15,551 nt of DNA from an uncultured Acetatifactor sp. (GCA_934394665.1 CAKRRS010000067.1:1-15551), one strand, 5' to 3'; positions 7,009 to 14,734 are shown, counted from the first letter of the stretch. Notes: a model not told the origin generated them from the sequence alone. Program-made: numbers and translations.

Positions 7009-8436
7009 CTAAACAGCTTCTGTCCCTGCATTGTCCGCGGAATCACTGTCCTCGTCCTTTTCCGGCTCCTTCCCCACTTTGATCCGGGTCTTTTTCCAGA
7101 TGCCTAAGCGGTACAGAACATAAAGAATCAGGGAAGAGATGCCGTTACTGATCACCACGGAATACCAGACACTGCGCACTCCCATGTGCAGGACGCTCTC
7201 GCAGAACCACAGTGTCAGGAAGCGGAATACCCACAGTCTGGTCACATCGATTGCCATCGTGACTTCGGTATGCCCGGTGCCCTGGAACAATCCGGAGGTC
7301 GTATTATACACACCATTGGTAAAGCACCAGAAGGCCATGACACTCAGGAAATCCGCTGCCATGCCTACAACTTCCGCGTCTTTGGAAAAGATTCCGACAA
7401 TCGCCGCAGAGATCGCATCTCTTGATAGAATCATACCACCAACGAATAAAAATACAACCGATATCCACATAGAAAAGCGGTATCCTTTTTCCGCACGCTC
7501 CGGCTGTCTCGCTCCCATGTTCTGTCCCACGATAGTCGCCGTCGCCGAACCGATGGCATTTGACGGCAATGTGATCAGTCCATTGACCTTATTGCCGATG
7601 CCGTATGCCGCCATGGCTTCCGTTCCATAGACAAACACATTTTTACTCATCAGCAAAAAGCCGAGCTGCATCGTGCTTCCACCGATGGCCGTAGGCAGTC
7701 CGATCTTAAGGATCATTCCCAGTTTTTCTTTTTGTAACCGCATATATTCCCGGTTCAGGCAGATATCGTTTTCCTGTCTGCACAACAGCCCGAACGCCAC
7801 CAGTGCCGGAATAGCTTTTGCCAGCAAAGTCGCCAGCGCGGCACCTGCTGTCCCAAGATTCAGGACAATCATGAAGAAGGGATCCAGGAATAAATTCAGT
7901 GTGATACCGCCCAGATTCAGGAACATGGGCCGCACTGTGTCTCCCTGTGCCTGATGTACCGCAGAAAAGATATTGACCATATATAAAAACGGCATATCCC
8001 AGATGACAACACGCAGATAAACTCTTGCATAATATGCAGTCCCACCGTCGGCTCCCAGCCAGTTCACAATGGCAGGTGTGCCCAGGAAACACAGCGTCGC
8101 GCAGACCACCGCAAATCCCATGGCACAGGCAAAAATCTGATTTGCCATAGCTCTGGCATCCTCTTTTTCCCCGGCACCGATATACTGCGCAATCAGCACC
8201 GCGCCGGCTACGGTAATACCGCTGCCGAAATTCGTAATAATATTCTGCATCGGTGTCACCAGATTGATGGCTGCCAGCTGCTCTGTTCCGATCTTTCCCA
8301 GCCAATAAGTATCCGTCAGATTGTACATCGTCTGTAAAAAGCTGTTAATTACCACAGGAATAGCAAGAGACAGAATTGCCCTGATCAGATTTCCGTGCAA
8401 TATCAGATCCGGATTATATTTTTTAGCAGTTTTCAT
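7009..8436 (-). CDS. MATE family multidrug/cation exporter
   Basis: A 475-aa protein with about twelve hydrophobic segments arranged as two MatE halves, matching the normal length of Na+- or H+-driven MATE transporters. The N-terminus reads NPDLILHGNLIRAILSLAIP followed by NSFLQTMYNLTDTYWLG, a typical MATE opening. The second half starts near KIGLPTAIGGSTMQLGFL. The charged C-terminal tail (KEPEKDEDSDSADN) is cytoplasmic. Two adjacent starts are possible, 8442 and 8436; GGGAG upstream is 9 nt from the ATG at 8436 but only 3 nt from the other, so the shorter form is given. The substrate cannot be predicted. It heads a two-gene unit with the DUF3810 gene. A long inverted repeat over its promoter suggests regulated expression. 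Confidence 0.92.
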   Translation of the reverse strand: MKTAKKYNPDLILHGNLIRAILSLAIPVVINSFLQTMYNLTDTYWLGKIGTEQLAAINLVTPMQNIITNFGSGITVAGAVLIAQYIGAGEKEDARAMANQIFACAMGFAVVCATLCFLGTPAIVNWLGADGGTAYYARVYLRVVIWDMPFLYMVNIFSAVHQAQGDTVRPMFLNLGGITLNLFLDPFFMIVLNLGTAGAALATLLAKAIPALVAFGLLCRQENDICLNREYMRLQKEKLGMILKIGLPTAIGGSTMQLGFLLMSKNVFVYGTEAMAAYGIGNKVNGLITLPSNAIGSATATIVGQNMGARQPERAEKGYRFSMWISVVFLFVGGMILSRDAISAAIVGIFSKDAEVVGMAADFLSVMAFWCFTNGVYNTTSGLFQGTGHTEVTMAIDVTRLWVFRFLTLWFCESVLHMGVRSVWYSVVISNGISSLILYVLYRLGIWKKTRIKVGKEPEKDEDSDSADNAGTEAV

Positions 8437-8469
8437 TTGCATTCACTCCCAAATTATTCTCTGCTTCAA

Positions 8470-8475
8470 ATTATA
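8470..8475 (-). promoter_or_regulatory. Probable -10 element of the MATE operon
   Basis: A perfect TATAAT on the minus strand lies about 30 bp upstream of the MATE start. No good -35 is seen at 17 nt (TAGAGA), so the promoter may be weak or activator-dependent. The element overlaps one arm of the inverted repeat at 8473-8517. Confidence 0.5.
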
Positions 8476-8517
8476 AAGCAAAATATCAGTATTCTCTATG
8501 ATATTTTTGTGCTTTAT
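8473..8517. repeat. Long inverted repeat over the MATE promoter, candidate operator
   Basis: ATAAAGC (8473-8479) plus AAAATATCA (8480-8488) is mirrored by TGATATTTT (8499-8507), a 3-nt interruption, and GCTTTAT (8511-8517). This gives 16 paired positions around a 10-nt centre. It covers the -10 and spacer region of the MATE promoter, which is where a repressor would act. It is not followed by a U-run on the minus strand, so termination is less likely. Confidence 0.55.
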
Positions 8518-8591
8518 TGATATAACTACATATTTTTTGTTGTTTTGTCTGCCTGCCATTTTCTCATTGCGGTTACTGTGCCTCCAAAATC

Positions 8592-8632
8592 AAAAAATCC
8601 CTCCCACAGCGTTTCACATCCATGGAAGGGAT
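8592..8632 (-). terminator. Terminator of the DUF3048 lipoprotein gene
   Basis: Read on minus, ATCCCTTCCA (8623-8632) pairs with TGGGAGGGAT (8597-8606), with one G-U pair and a 16-nt loop. A run of Us from 8592-8597 follows. It lies 37 nt after the stop codon. Confidence 0.85.
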
Positions 8633-8668
8633 CTTATATCAGTATTTATATAACTTAGAGCTGCTGTA

Positions 8669-9799
8669 TTATTTAATTACAACCTTGCTCCAGCTATCAT
8701 CGGGAATCATGGAGATGTAAGTCTTACCGGTGTTGATCTGAATCTCTTCTCCGGTGGACTTATCATAGTAATGCGTGATTCCGTTCTCGGAAGTCTTGGA
8801 CCAGGTGATTGCGATTGCCTTACCCTCAGTAATATAGTATCCGGCACGTCCGGAATCGATCGCATTGTAGATCAGGTAACCTTCGCCCAGTTCTGCAAAT
8901 GTAGTATCCTGCAGGATTACATTTTCAAAGGTCAGCTGTGTATTGCTGTCAGCATCCTTGTGCGCGGAACCGTACTCATAGTAATCATAGGTCTTGGTAT
9001 CTTCGTTATATTTCAGAGTAGAACCGTTATGCTTGAAAGGCAGTTCAATCGTGTTGGCCGCTACAGCATCGCTTCTGTCTGCAAAAGTAACCTCGTCTGC
9101 TGCGAACTTGAAATGCTCTCCCTGATAATACTCATTGTAAGTAGTGGTATAATGAGAGTTTGCGAAACGCTGCTGCAGTCCGTCATAGGTCTTACCCTTA
9201 GAACTGTTGGTATACTTATCGTAAGTAATGTACTCGGTGAACTCTGCTGCCTTACCGTTGCTGAAACGTGCAAAACCGCCGCTGAAGTTAGCGGAATAGT
9301 CCTTCGCTGCCCATTCATTGATGAAGTAAGGGCCACCATCATGACACAGAACTGCGTTCCACTCTGCTGCCAGCATGAAGTTGGTAGGGCGGGCACTACG
9401 AATACTGCCCAGCTGCTCGATCTTATCCCAATCCTTTACCACTACCATGAAACGGGTAATTCTGTCGTTCAGGGTACTGTTCATGATCTCATATACGACG
9501 TCTGCATCTGCCACACCGAAATGAGGAAGTGCGGTCTTCTCGTTATCTACCATTACGGCGATAGGGCGCTGATCCTTCAGGCTCTCATCGATCCATTCAT
9601 TGGTAAGCTCACTGCGGTACATACCGTCATGATTCTCATTGGCTTCCTCTGTTGCACCAGGCTGTTCAACCTCCTGGATATCAGTAGCAATAGGCTCTGC
9701 TTCCACAGTCTGGATAGGGGAAGAAATAGGTTCTGTGTTTCCACATCCTGTCAGAACACCTACTGCAATCAAAATTGCTGCAAGTACTTTCTTTTTCAT
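8669..9799 (-). CDS. DUF3048 (YerB-like) lipoprotein
   Basis: A 376-aa protein. It starts with a lipoprotein signal peptide (MKKKVLAAILIAVGVLTGCG) with lipobox Leu-Thr-Gly-Cys at 16-19, so it should be lipid-anchored outside the cell. An acidic, Pro/Glu/Thr-rich spacer (about 20-55) precedes the globular DUF3048 part. That part includes RPIAVMVDNEKTALPHFGVADADVVYEI, a GSIRSARP block, and a C-terminal half ending in KTYISMIPDDSWSKVVIK. The order matches YerB-type proteins of Firmicutes, whose role is not established. The ATG at 9797-9799 has AAAGGAAG upstream. It is a single-gene unit with its own promoter (9858-9887) and terminator (8592-8632). Clean signals and biased codons suggest good expression. 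Confidence 0.9.
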   Translation of the reverse strand: MKKKVLAAILIAVGVLTGCGNTEPISSPIQTVEAEPIATDIQEVEQPGATEEANENHDGMYRSELTNEWIDESLKDQRPIAVMVDNEKTALPHFGVADADVVYEIMNSTLNDRITRFMVVVKDWDKIEQLGSIRSARPTNFMLAAEWNAVLCHDGGPYFINEWAAKDYSANFSGGFARFSNGKAAEFTEYITYDKYTNSSKGKTYDGLQQRFANSHYTTTYNEYYQGEHFKFAADEVTFADRSDAVAANTIELPFKHNGSTLKYNEDTKTYDYYEYGSAHKDADSNTQLTFENVILQDTTFAELGEGYLIYNAIDSGRAGYYITEGKAIAITWSKTSENGITHYYDKSTGEEIQINTGKTYISMIPDDSWSKVVIK

Positions 9800-9828
9800 G
9801 AATGCTTCCTTTCATCTGTTTGTTCTAA

Positions 9829-9842
9829 CCGGTCATCCGACC
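9829..9842 (-). promoter_or_regulatory. Small hairpin in the DUF3048 mRNA leader
   Basis: CGGTC and GACCG form a 5-bp GC-rich stem around a 4-nt loop, in the leader between the promoter and the ribosome site. It may stabilise the 5' end; no known riboswitch is recognised. Confidence 0.3.
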
Positions 9843-9857
9843 GACACTCTAAAATAC

Positions 9858-9887
9858 ATTGTATCGCGAAAGCCTTATGTTTGTCCA
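9858..9887 (-). promoter_or_regulatory. Sigma-A promoter of the DUF3048 gene
   Basis: On the minus strand TGGACA (9882-9887), an 18-nt spacer and TACAAT (9858-9863). The predicted start near 9851 gives a leader of about 50 nt. It lies just beyond the stop codon of the EAL gene upstream, and no convincing terminator separates the two. Confidence 0.7.
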
Positions 9888-9908
9888 TTCAAATTTCTTA
9901 AGATTTTC

Positions 9909-11603
9909 TTATTCTTTTTCGGTTGATTTCTCGCGCAGCACTTCTTCAAACTGATCGATGGGTACCGGCTTGGAATAATAGTATCCCTGCTGCCAGGTAG
10001 ATCCAAACTGCTCGATATAGTCGCTAACTTCCTTATTCTCAATACCCTCAATGCAGGTCTCGGTGTTAGTCCTCCTGGCATAATCCACGATAGACTGCAC
10101 CATGGCCTGATTCTGAGGTTTTTGCTTAATATCACGGATGAAGCTCATATCTACCTTCAATTCGTCAAAGGGAAGCTCCAGCGCCAGACTTAAGGAACTG
10201 TTGCCCGTTCCAAAGTCATCCAGTGCGATCTTGATCCCCTGGGAATGGAAAAATTCTACCTCTCCGCGCAGGAAATGAATATCCAGATCTCTGCATCGTT
10301 CTGTCAATTCGAGGCAAAGCTCCTCCGGCCTCGCACCGGTCTCTTTTAAAATATTCATGACAGCACTTCGGAACTCTCTGCGCTCCAGCTGTGCCGCCGC
10401 CACATTGACATTGACGAAAAAGCCTTCCGTCTCCTTGCGAAGCTTCTGTACATCCGTAAGTGCTGTCCGAAGGATCCAGTTTCCCAGATCAAAAATACAG
10501 GGGTCCTGTTCCAGCCATTCCATGAACACACCGGGGGACACCATCCCGTAAGGCTCCAGTTCCCAGCGGAGCAACGCTTCCATTCCCCGGATCTTGCCGG
10601 TCTTCGTATCGGCAATCGGCTGATAAAACATCCGGAAGCCTTCAAAGTTATGCGTAGCACACTGATGGATCACACCGATCAGTTCAAACTGGTTCTCGTC
10701 ACTGCCGCAGACCTCATCATTAAAAATCACCAGCTCTCCATGATGCTCAAGCCGGGAATGGCTCAACGCGTAGGTCAGACGGCTGCGGACCGCATTTGTC
10801 TCCTTCATATAAGGTTCCATAAATATTGCGCCGGCAGATACCTTCAGAGGGATCTTTTTCCCCTCTACCTCTGTATTTTCAAAAGCTTCTACAATCTCAT
10901 TGTATATCTGCTGCAGTTCCGCTTTGGATACCTTTTTAAAACTGATCACAAACTTCGCACCGGAGAGCCGGTATACATATCCTTTTCCCTTTAACAGGCG
11001 CAACAGCTCCTGTGCCGCACAATTCAGAATCTTATCCGAAAAAGCAGCACCGTACATAACATTAATATGGCTGAACTGATCTAGTCCGATCTTCAGCAGT
11101 GCCCCCTGTCCGCTTTCCTCCAGGAATTCCATGATCTCCCGGTCCAGCGCCGGTTCCGTATGCAATCCGGTGGTCGCATCCACCTCGTCGGAAATACCGT
11201 AGTTGTTATATCGTATTACGATCACAAAAGGCTTTCCATCCTTATCATTCAGCATTTTCGCCCTGGCACTGATCCGGATATAGGTGCTTCCGTCACGCAC
11301 CCGGTATTCCCAGGGCTCGTCCATATTTTTCCCGGCAACTCTCTCCAGGAATCCCCTCCGGAAATCCTCCAGATCATCCGGATGAATCGATCTTTTTGAT
11401 TTTTCCTGTCCACGAATGGTATAGTTCTCCTGCATACCAAAATATTCCATCGCCTTCTCGGACCACCATGTCACGCCGTTCCGCAGATTGGTTATGGATA
11501 TGTAGGATTTTTTCGCCAGAGAAGTAATGGCTTTTACAATATCCGGGAACAGGATATCCACTTCTTCCCAGAATTTCTGTTCATCATATGTATTGATACT
11601 CAT
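9909..11603 (-). CDS. PAS - degenerate GGDEF - EAL protein, probable c-di-GMP phosphodiesterase
   Basis: A 564-aa cytoplasmic protein without membrane segments. Residues about 30-135 form a PAS-like sensor (WWSEKAMEYFGM ... IHPDDLEDFRRGF ... EYRVRDGSTYIRI). Residues about 142-298 are GGDEF-like, but the signature loop reads SGAKF (214-218), so cyclase activity is unlikely. Residues about 305-555 are EAL with the catalytic set intact: EALLRW (342-347), VNVN (397-400), ELTE (432-435), DDFGTG (462-467), Lys483 of LKVD, Glu519 of IEG, and QGYYYSKP (539-546). It should therefore hydrolyse c-di-GMP, tuned by the PAS and perhaps by GTP on the dead GGDEF. The ATG at 11601-11603 follows GGAGGAGAT. It is divergent from the MarR gene. 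Activity is inferred from conserved residues. Confidence 0.92.
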   Translation of the reverse strand: MSINTYDEQKFWEEVDILFPDIVKAITSLAKKSYISITNLRNGVTWWSEKAMEYFGMQENYTIRGQEKSKRSIHPDDLEDFRRGFLERVAGKNMDEPWEYRVRDGSTYIRISARAKMLNDKDGKPFVIVIRYNNYGISDEVDATTGLHTEPALDREIMEFLEESGQGALLKIGLDQFSHINVMYGAAFSDKILNCAAQELLRLLKGKGYVYRLSGAKFVISFKKVSKAELQQIYNEIVEAFENTEVEGKKIPLKVSAGAIFMEPYMKETNAVRSRLTYALSHSRLEHHGELVIFNDEVCGSDENQFELIGVIHQCATHNFEGFRMFYQPIADTKTGKIRGMEALLRWELEPYGMVSPGVFMEWLEQDPCIFDLGNWILRTALTDVQKLRKETEGFFVNVNVAAAQLERREFRSAVMNILKETGARPEELCLELTERCRDLDIHFLRGEVEFFHSQGIKIALDDFGTGNSSLSLALELPFDELKVDMSFIRDIKQKPQNQAMVQSIVDYARRTNTETCIEGIENKEVSDYIEQFGSTWQQGYYYSKPVPIDQFEEVLREKSTEKE

Positions 11604-11663
11604 ATCTCCTCCCGGCACTTTCTACTGTATGCCCACAGTCTCTTAATAGCATTCCTAATATAA

Positions 11664-11669
11664 ATTATA
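11664..11669 (-). promoter_or_regulatory. Extended -10 promoter of the EAL gene
   Basis: On the minus strand TGTTATAAT gives a perfect -10 (11664-11669) with the TGn extension. No convincing -35 lies 16-18 nt upstream, which suits an extended -10 promoter. The start near 11657 gives a leader of about 54 nt. Confidence 0.55.
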
Positions 11670-11737
11670 ACATATCGAAATGATGTTTACGATAGGATAA
11701 TGAATATAAATTTTTTATGAAATAAAACATCTTATGA

Positions 11738-11766
11738 TTGACTTCGAAAACTATCTGTAATACTAT
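11738..11766 (+). promoter_or_regulatory. Sigma-A promoter of the marR-TSUP operon
   Basis: TTGACT (11738-11743), a 17-nt spacer and TACTAT (11761-11766). Transcription should start near 11773, so the palindrome at 11780-11797 falls in the first 25 transcribed bases. A strong ribosome site AAGGAG (11811-11816) precedes the marR ATG. Confidence 0.75.
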
Positions 11767-11779
11767 GCAATATAGCATT

Positions 11780-11797
11780 TATTTCAAATTTGAAATA
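11780..11797. promoter_or_regulatory. 18-bp perfect palindrome, candidate MarR operator
   Basis: TATTTCAAATTTGAAATA is perfectly self-complementary and lies just downstream of the predicted transcription start of the MarR gene. AT-rich palindromes of this size at this position are typical of MarR autorepression. Binding is inferred. Confidence 0.65.
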
Positions 11798-11823
11798 TTC
11801 ATTTTTGTAAAAGGAGCCTTCGA

Positions 11824-12258
11824 ATGAATACCGATATCGAATTCGTACAAAAATTCAATCTGGCTTACAACGCCATGTGCAAGCCTCTGTGCCAGCAGTT
11901 AAAGCTGCCACAGACAGCTTTTGATATTCTCATGTTCTTCGGCAACAATCCAGAATATCACACTGCCAGTGATGTCGTGGAGATCCGCCGGATCAAGGCG
12001 AACCTGGTGTCCGTCAATGTAGATAAGCTGGTGCGTGAGGGATATCTGGAACGCAGAGAAGCTCCGGACGATCGCCGGAAGACTCTGTTGTTCTGCACGG
12101 AGAAAGCTCAGGATGTCATCGAAAAAGGCCGCATGATACAGAGTATTTTCAAAGATACTCTGCTCGACGGCACCGATGAGGCAAGCAAAGAGATCTTTTT
12201 CCACATGCTTCATGTCATGGAAGAAAATATGGACAATATCCTGAAAGGAGCTAAATAA
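11824..12258 (+). CDS. MarR family transcriptional regulator
   Basis: A 144-aa winged-helix protein of normal MarR length. An N-terminal helix precedes the recognition region TAFDILMFFGNNPEYHTASDVVEIRRIKANLVSVNVDKLV (split here by residue ranges about 32-50 and 51-71). The wing follows, with the diagnostic GYLERREAPDDRRKTLLF (74-91). C-terminal helices complete the dimer interface. The ATG at 11824 follows AAGGAG with a 7-nt gap. Its stop codon directly abuts the ATG of the TSUP exporter, so the two are coexpressed and probably coupled. An 18-bp palindrome at the start of the transcript is the likely operator, suggesting a repressor that senses the exporter's substrate or a related stress. 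The ligand is unknown. Confidence 0.9.
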   Translation: MNTDIEFVQKFNLAYNAMCKPLCQQLKLPQTAFDILMFFGNNPEYHTASDVVEIRRIKANLVSVNVDKLVREGYLERREAPDDRRKTLLFCTEKAQDVIEKGRMIQSIFKDTLLDGTDEASKEIFFHMLHVMEENMDNILKGAK

Positions 12259-13035
12259 ATGCAGATTTTAATCACAATTCTTGTCACTTTTTTCGCCGGC
12301 ATGGGAGCCGGCCTGGGCACCGGTTTCGCCGGAATGAGCGCTGCTGCCGTCATCAGTCCCATGTTGATCACTTTCCTCGGCATGGATCCCTATATGGCTG
12401 TGGGTATCGCCCTGTCTTCGGATGTCCTCGCCAGCGCAATATCTGCCTATACTTATGCAAAGAACAAAAATATTGATATCAAAAACGGTCTGATCATGAT
12501 GGGAAGTGTGCTGGTATTCACCGTCGTAGGCAGCTACGTATCCAGCCTGGTGCCTTCCGCTACCATGGGGAATTTCTCCGTGTTCATGACTTTCCTGTTA
12601 GGTATCAAATTCATCGTCCGTCCCGTAATGACCACCAAGGAAGCCATGCAGGGCGTCTCCGCGAAGAAAAGAGCCATCCAGTCTCTGGTATGCGGTATGC
12701 TGATCGGCTTCATCTGCGGTTTCGTCGGCGCCGGCGGCGGTATGATGATGCTGTTGATCCTGACCTCTGTCCTGGGTTATGAACTGAAGACCGCTGTAGG
12801 AACCAGCGTCTTCATCATGGCATTTACCGCATTTACCGGTGCTGCCTCCCATTTTGCCATCGGCGGCATGCCCGACTGGACGGTATGGATCCTGTGCGTT
12901 GTATTTACCCTGATCTGGGCGCGGATCGCTGCACTGTTCGCCAACAAGGCGACCCCCAAGACCCTGAACCGCGTCACCGGTGTGATCCTGGTGGTGCTGG
13001 GCATTGCAGTTATGTGTTTTAACCTGTTAGCCTAG
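12259..13035 (+). CDS. TauE/SafE (TSUP) family membrane exporter
   Basis: A 258-aa protein with about eight hydrophobic segments in two repeated halves. Each half begins with a Gly-rich motif: GMGAGLGTGFAGMSAAAVISP (about 14-34, shown in part) and GFICGFVGAGGGMMMLLIL (about 152-170). This two-half layout and the GAGGG motif define the TSUP (sulfite exporter TauE/SafE) family, which moves sulfite, sulfonates or sulfur-containing acids across the membrane. The ATG has AAAGGAG (12244-12250) inside the end of marR. Control by the adjacent MarR protein suggests inducible export. The 3' end overlaps the convergent LOG-family gene by 9 bp. The family call is firm; the substrate is inferred only from the family name. 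Confidence 0.9.
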   Translation: MQILITILVTFFAGMGAGLGTGFAGMSAAAVISPMLITFLGMDPYMAVGIALSSDVLASAISAYTYAKNKNIDIKNGLIMMGSVLVFTVVGSYVSSLVPSATMGNFSVFMTFLLGIKFIVRPVMTTKEAMQGVSAKKRAIQSLVCGMLIGFICGFVGAGGGMMMLLILTSVLGYELKTAVGTSVFIMAFTAFTGAASHFAIGGMPDWTVWILCVVFTLIWARIAALFANKATPKTLNRVTGVILVVLGIAVMCFNLLA

Positions 13036-13623
13036 CTGATTTCCTATACCTTGTGTATTTTCCGGCGGAGTGGTCGTTGCATTGCTCCGCTGATTTTCTA
13101 TGATCTTGCGGATTTCCGACAGATCCCTGGCAAAATAAATGCCTTCCTGTCTCTCCGGCGAGGACAATCCCTTCTCCGTCATATGTGACAACAGTGCTTT
13201 CAGGCTGTCATAATAGCCGTTAAGATTATAGAGGATGCAGGGTGCCTCCAGATGCTTTAATGACACTTTGGACATCACTTCGGCGATCTCTTCCAGCGTT
13301 CCGGTTCCGCCGGGAAAAGCAATAAATACATCTCCCAGTTCGATCATTTTCGTCTTGCGTTCTGTCATGTCCTTCGTGACGATCAGCTCCGTAATGGCAT
13401 CATACTGATATTCCATATCAATGAAAAACTGCGGCTCCACGCCGGTCACCTCGCCGCCTGCCTGTAATACGCTCTCCGCGATCTCTCCCATGAGACCGGA
13501 TTTGGATCCACCATATACCAGACGGTTACCGCTTTCACCGATCCAGGTTCCCAACTCACGCACAGCTTTCCTCAGAGAAGGATCATTTCCTTCATTTGCT
13601 CCCAGATATACCGTAATATTCAT
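13027..13623 (-). CDS. LOG family (TIGR00730) Rossmann-fold protein
   Basis: A 198-aa cytoplasmic protein. It carries the LOG-family motifs YGGSKSGLMG (37-46), TERK (87-90) with the catalytic-type Arg89, and PGGTGTLEE (104-112) with Glu112. In characterised members these residues support a phosphoribohydrolase that releases a base from a nucleoside 5'-monophosphate. Bacterial members act on cytokinin-type nucleotides or AMP-like substrates, but the physiological role in Firmicutes is unclear. The last 20 residues (about NATTTPPENTQG) are low complexity. AGGAGGG precedes the ATG at 13621-13623. A near-consensus promoter lies at 13645-13673. It overlaps the TSUP gene tail to tail by 9 bp. Confidence 0.88.
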   Translation of the reverse strand: MNITVYLGANEGNDPSLRKAVRELGTWIGESGNRLVYGGSKSGLMGEIAESVLQAGGEVTGVEPQFFIDMEYQYDAITELIVTKDMTERKTKMIELGDVFIAFPGGTGTLEEIAEVMSKVSLKHLEAPCILYNLNGYYDSLKALLSHMTEKGLSSPERQEGIYFARDLSEIRKIIENQRSNATTTPPENTQGIGNQLG

Positions 13624-13644
13624 CGCATTACCCTCCTGCTTCCA

Positions 13645-13673
13645 AGTATAAGGGCTTTCCTTTCTTTTGACAA
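13645..13673 (-). promoter_or_regulatory. Sigma-A promoter of the LOG-family gene
   Basis: On the minus strand TTGTCA (13668-13673), a 17-nt spacer and TATACT (13645-13650). The start near 13638 leaves a leader of only about 15 nt containing AGGAGGG. It separates this gene from the LysR gene upstream. Confidence 0.8.
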
Positions 13674-13721
13674 GACAGGAGCTACCGGCGCAAATGTGAA
13701 TGACGTATCTGTTGCATTAAT

Positions 13722-14624
13722 TCAGGCATAGTACATCTGCTGTCCGGATTCTGCTTTTACATAAGCGATAAATTCTTCAGCCACATGGGACAGTGTATGA
13801 TTTTTATTCCAGATCAGTGCATAGGACGCATGGGCATCGGGATGCTCCACTTCCCGCACACAGACATCTTTGTCCCGGATCAGGGAAGAAATGGATGCCG
13901 GATAAATCGAGATCCCGACTCCGTGCAGACTCAGCTCATAAGCATTCATCATATGAGCGATGCGCCCCCGGATCACCGGTGCATGCCCCGTTCCCTCGAA
14001 CCATTTGTCGATCTCTCCCTTACGGGACTCCCGGGAGGGGATCAGCAGGTCGTAGGGTAACAGTTCCGAAGGCTTCACCGGGTCATTTTCCTCCGCGTAC
14101 AACGGATGTCCCTTAGGTATCACCGCCACCCAGGGTTCCTCATAGACCGGCAGCACCTCATATTCTTCTGTATTATAAGGTGCCGTGATCATGGCGATCT
14201 CGCACAATCCCTTTGTCACACGATTATTCACATCATCCGTGTTACCATTCCACAGATTATACTGCACATGGGGATGTTTTTGCCCGAATCCCGCGATCCA
14301 TTCCGCAAAAAGTCTGGGACCGCAGCCCTCTACCGACGCAATATATAATGTCCCCTGCAGTCCTTCCTTGCGCTCTCTGACATCCTCCTCCGACCGGTTC
14401 ACCAGATCCAGGATCTGATTCGCATATTGCAGGAAAAGCTCTCCCTCTTCTGTCAGGGACACTTTATGGGGCGTCCGAAGGAACAATGTCGTCCCCAGTT
14501 CCGCCTCCAGATCCTGGATCTGACGACTTAAGGGCGGCTGCGCGATCGCCAGCTGCTCCGCGGCTTTCGTGAAGCTTTTCTCCTCCGCCACTGCCTTGAA
14601 ATACCGGATATGCCGCAATTCCAT
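13722..14624 (-). CDS. LysR family transcriptional regulator
   Basis: A 300-aa protein, the standard LysR length. The N-terminal helix-turn-helix is typical: MELRHIRYFKAVAEEKSFTK, then AAEQLAIAQPPLSRQIQDLE and FLRTPHKVSLTEEG (about 1-64). A linker helix leads to a two-lobed co-inducer domain (about 90-295) with YIASVEGCGPRLFAEW and GVGISIYPASI. The ATG at 14622-14624 gives the family's normal start; a TTG at 14657 would add 11 residues. AAGGAGG lies 11 nt upstream, a rather long gap. The co-inducer is unknown. A T-N11-A palindrome (14708-14722) lies in its own leader, and a tiny ORF is divergent beyond the promoter, so both could be under its control. Confidence 0.92.
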   Translation of the reverse strand: MELRHIRYFKAVAEEKSFTKAAEQLAIAQPPLSRQIQDLEAELGTTLFLRTPHKVSLTEEGELFLQYANQILDLVNRSEEDVRERKEGLQGTLYIASVEGCGPRLFAEWIAGFGQKHPHVQYNLWNGNTDDVNNRVTKGLCEIAMITAPYNTEEYEVLPVYEEPWVAVIPKGHPLYAEENDPVKPSELLPYDLLIPSRESRKGEIDKWFEGTGHAPVIRGRIAHMMNAYELSLHGVGISIYPASISSLIRDKDVCVREVEHPDAHASYALIWNKNHTLSHVAEEFIAYVKAESGQQMYYA

Positions 14625-14707
14625 CTTCCCAGCATCCTCCTTCCATGCTTTTTCCAAAAATCAGCTTAATCATTCTATTTGTGTAACATGCTGTATTTTC
14701 TTTTGCT

Positions 14708-14722
14708 ATACCTTTTGGGTAT
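14708..14722. promoter_or_regulatory. LysR-type box (T-N11-A palindrome)
   Basis: ATACC-TTTTG-GGTAT is a 5-bp inverted repeat around 5 nt, with T14709 and A14721 spaced as T-N11-A, the standard LysR-type recognition pattern. It lies just downstream of the predicted -10 of the LysR gene, which fits autorepression. Confidence 0.5.
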
Positions 14723-14734
14723 TATTATACTTCT

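Noticed and set aside
8771..9901. 376-codon plus-strand ORF
   Set aside because: It is fully antisense to the DUF3048 lipoprotein, which has a signal peptide, ribosome site, promoter and terminator. The plus translation is Cys/Ile-rich and resembles nothing.
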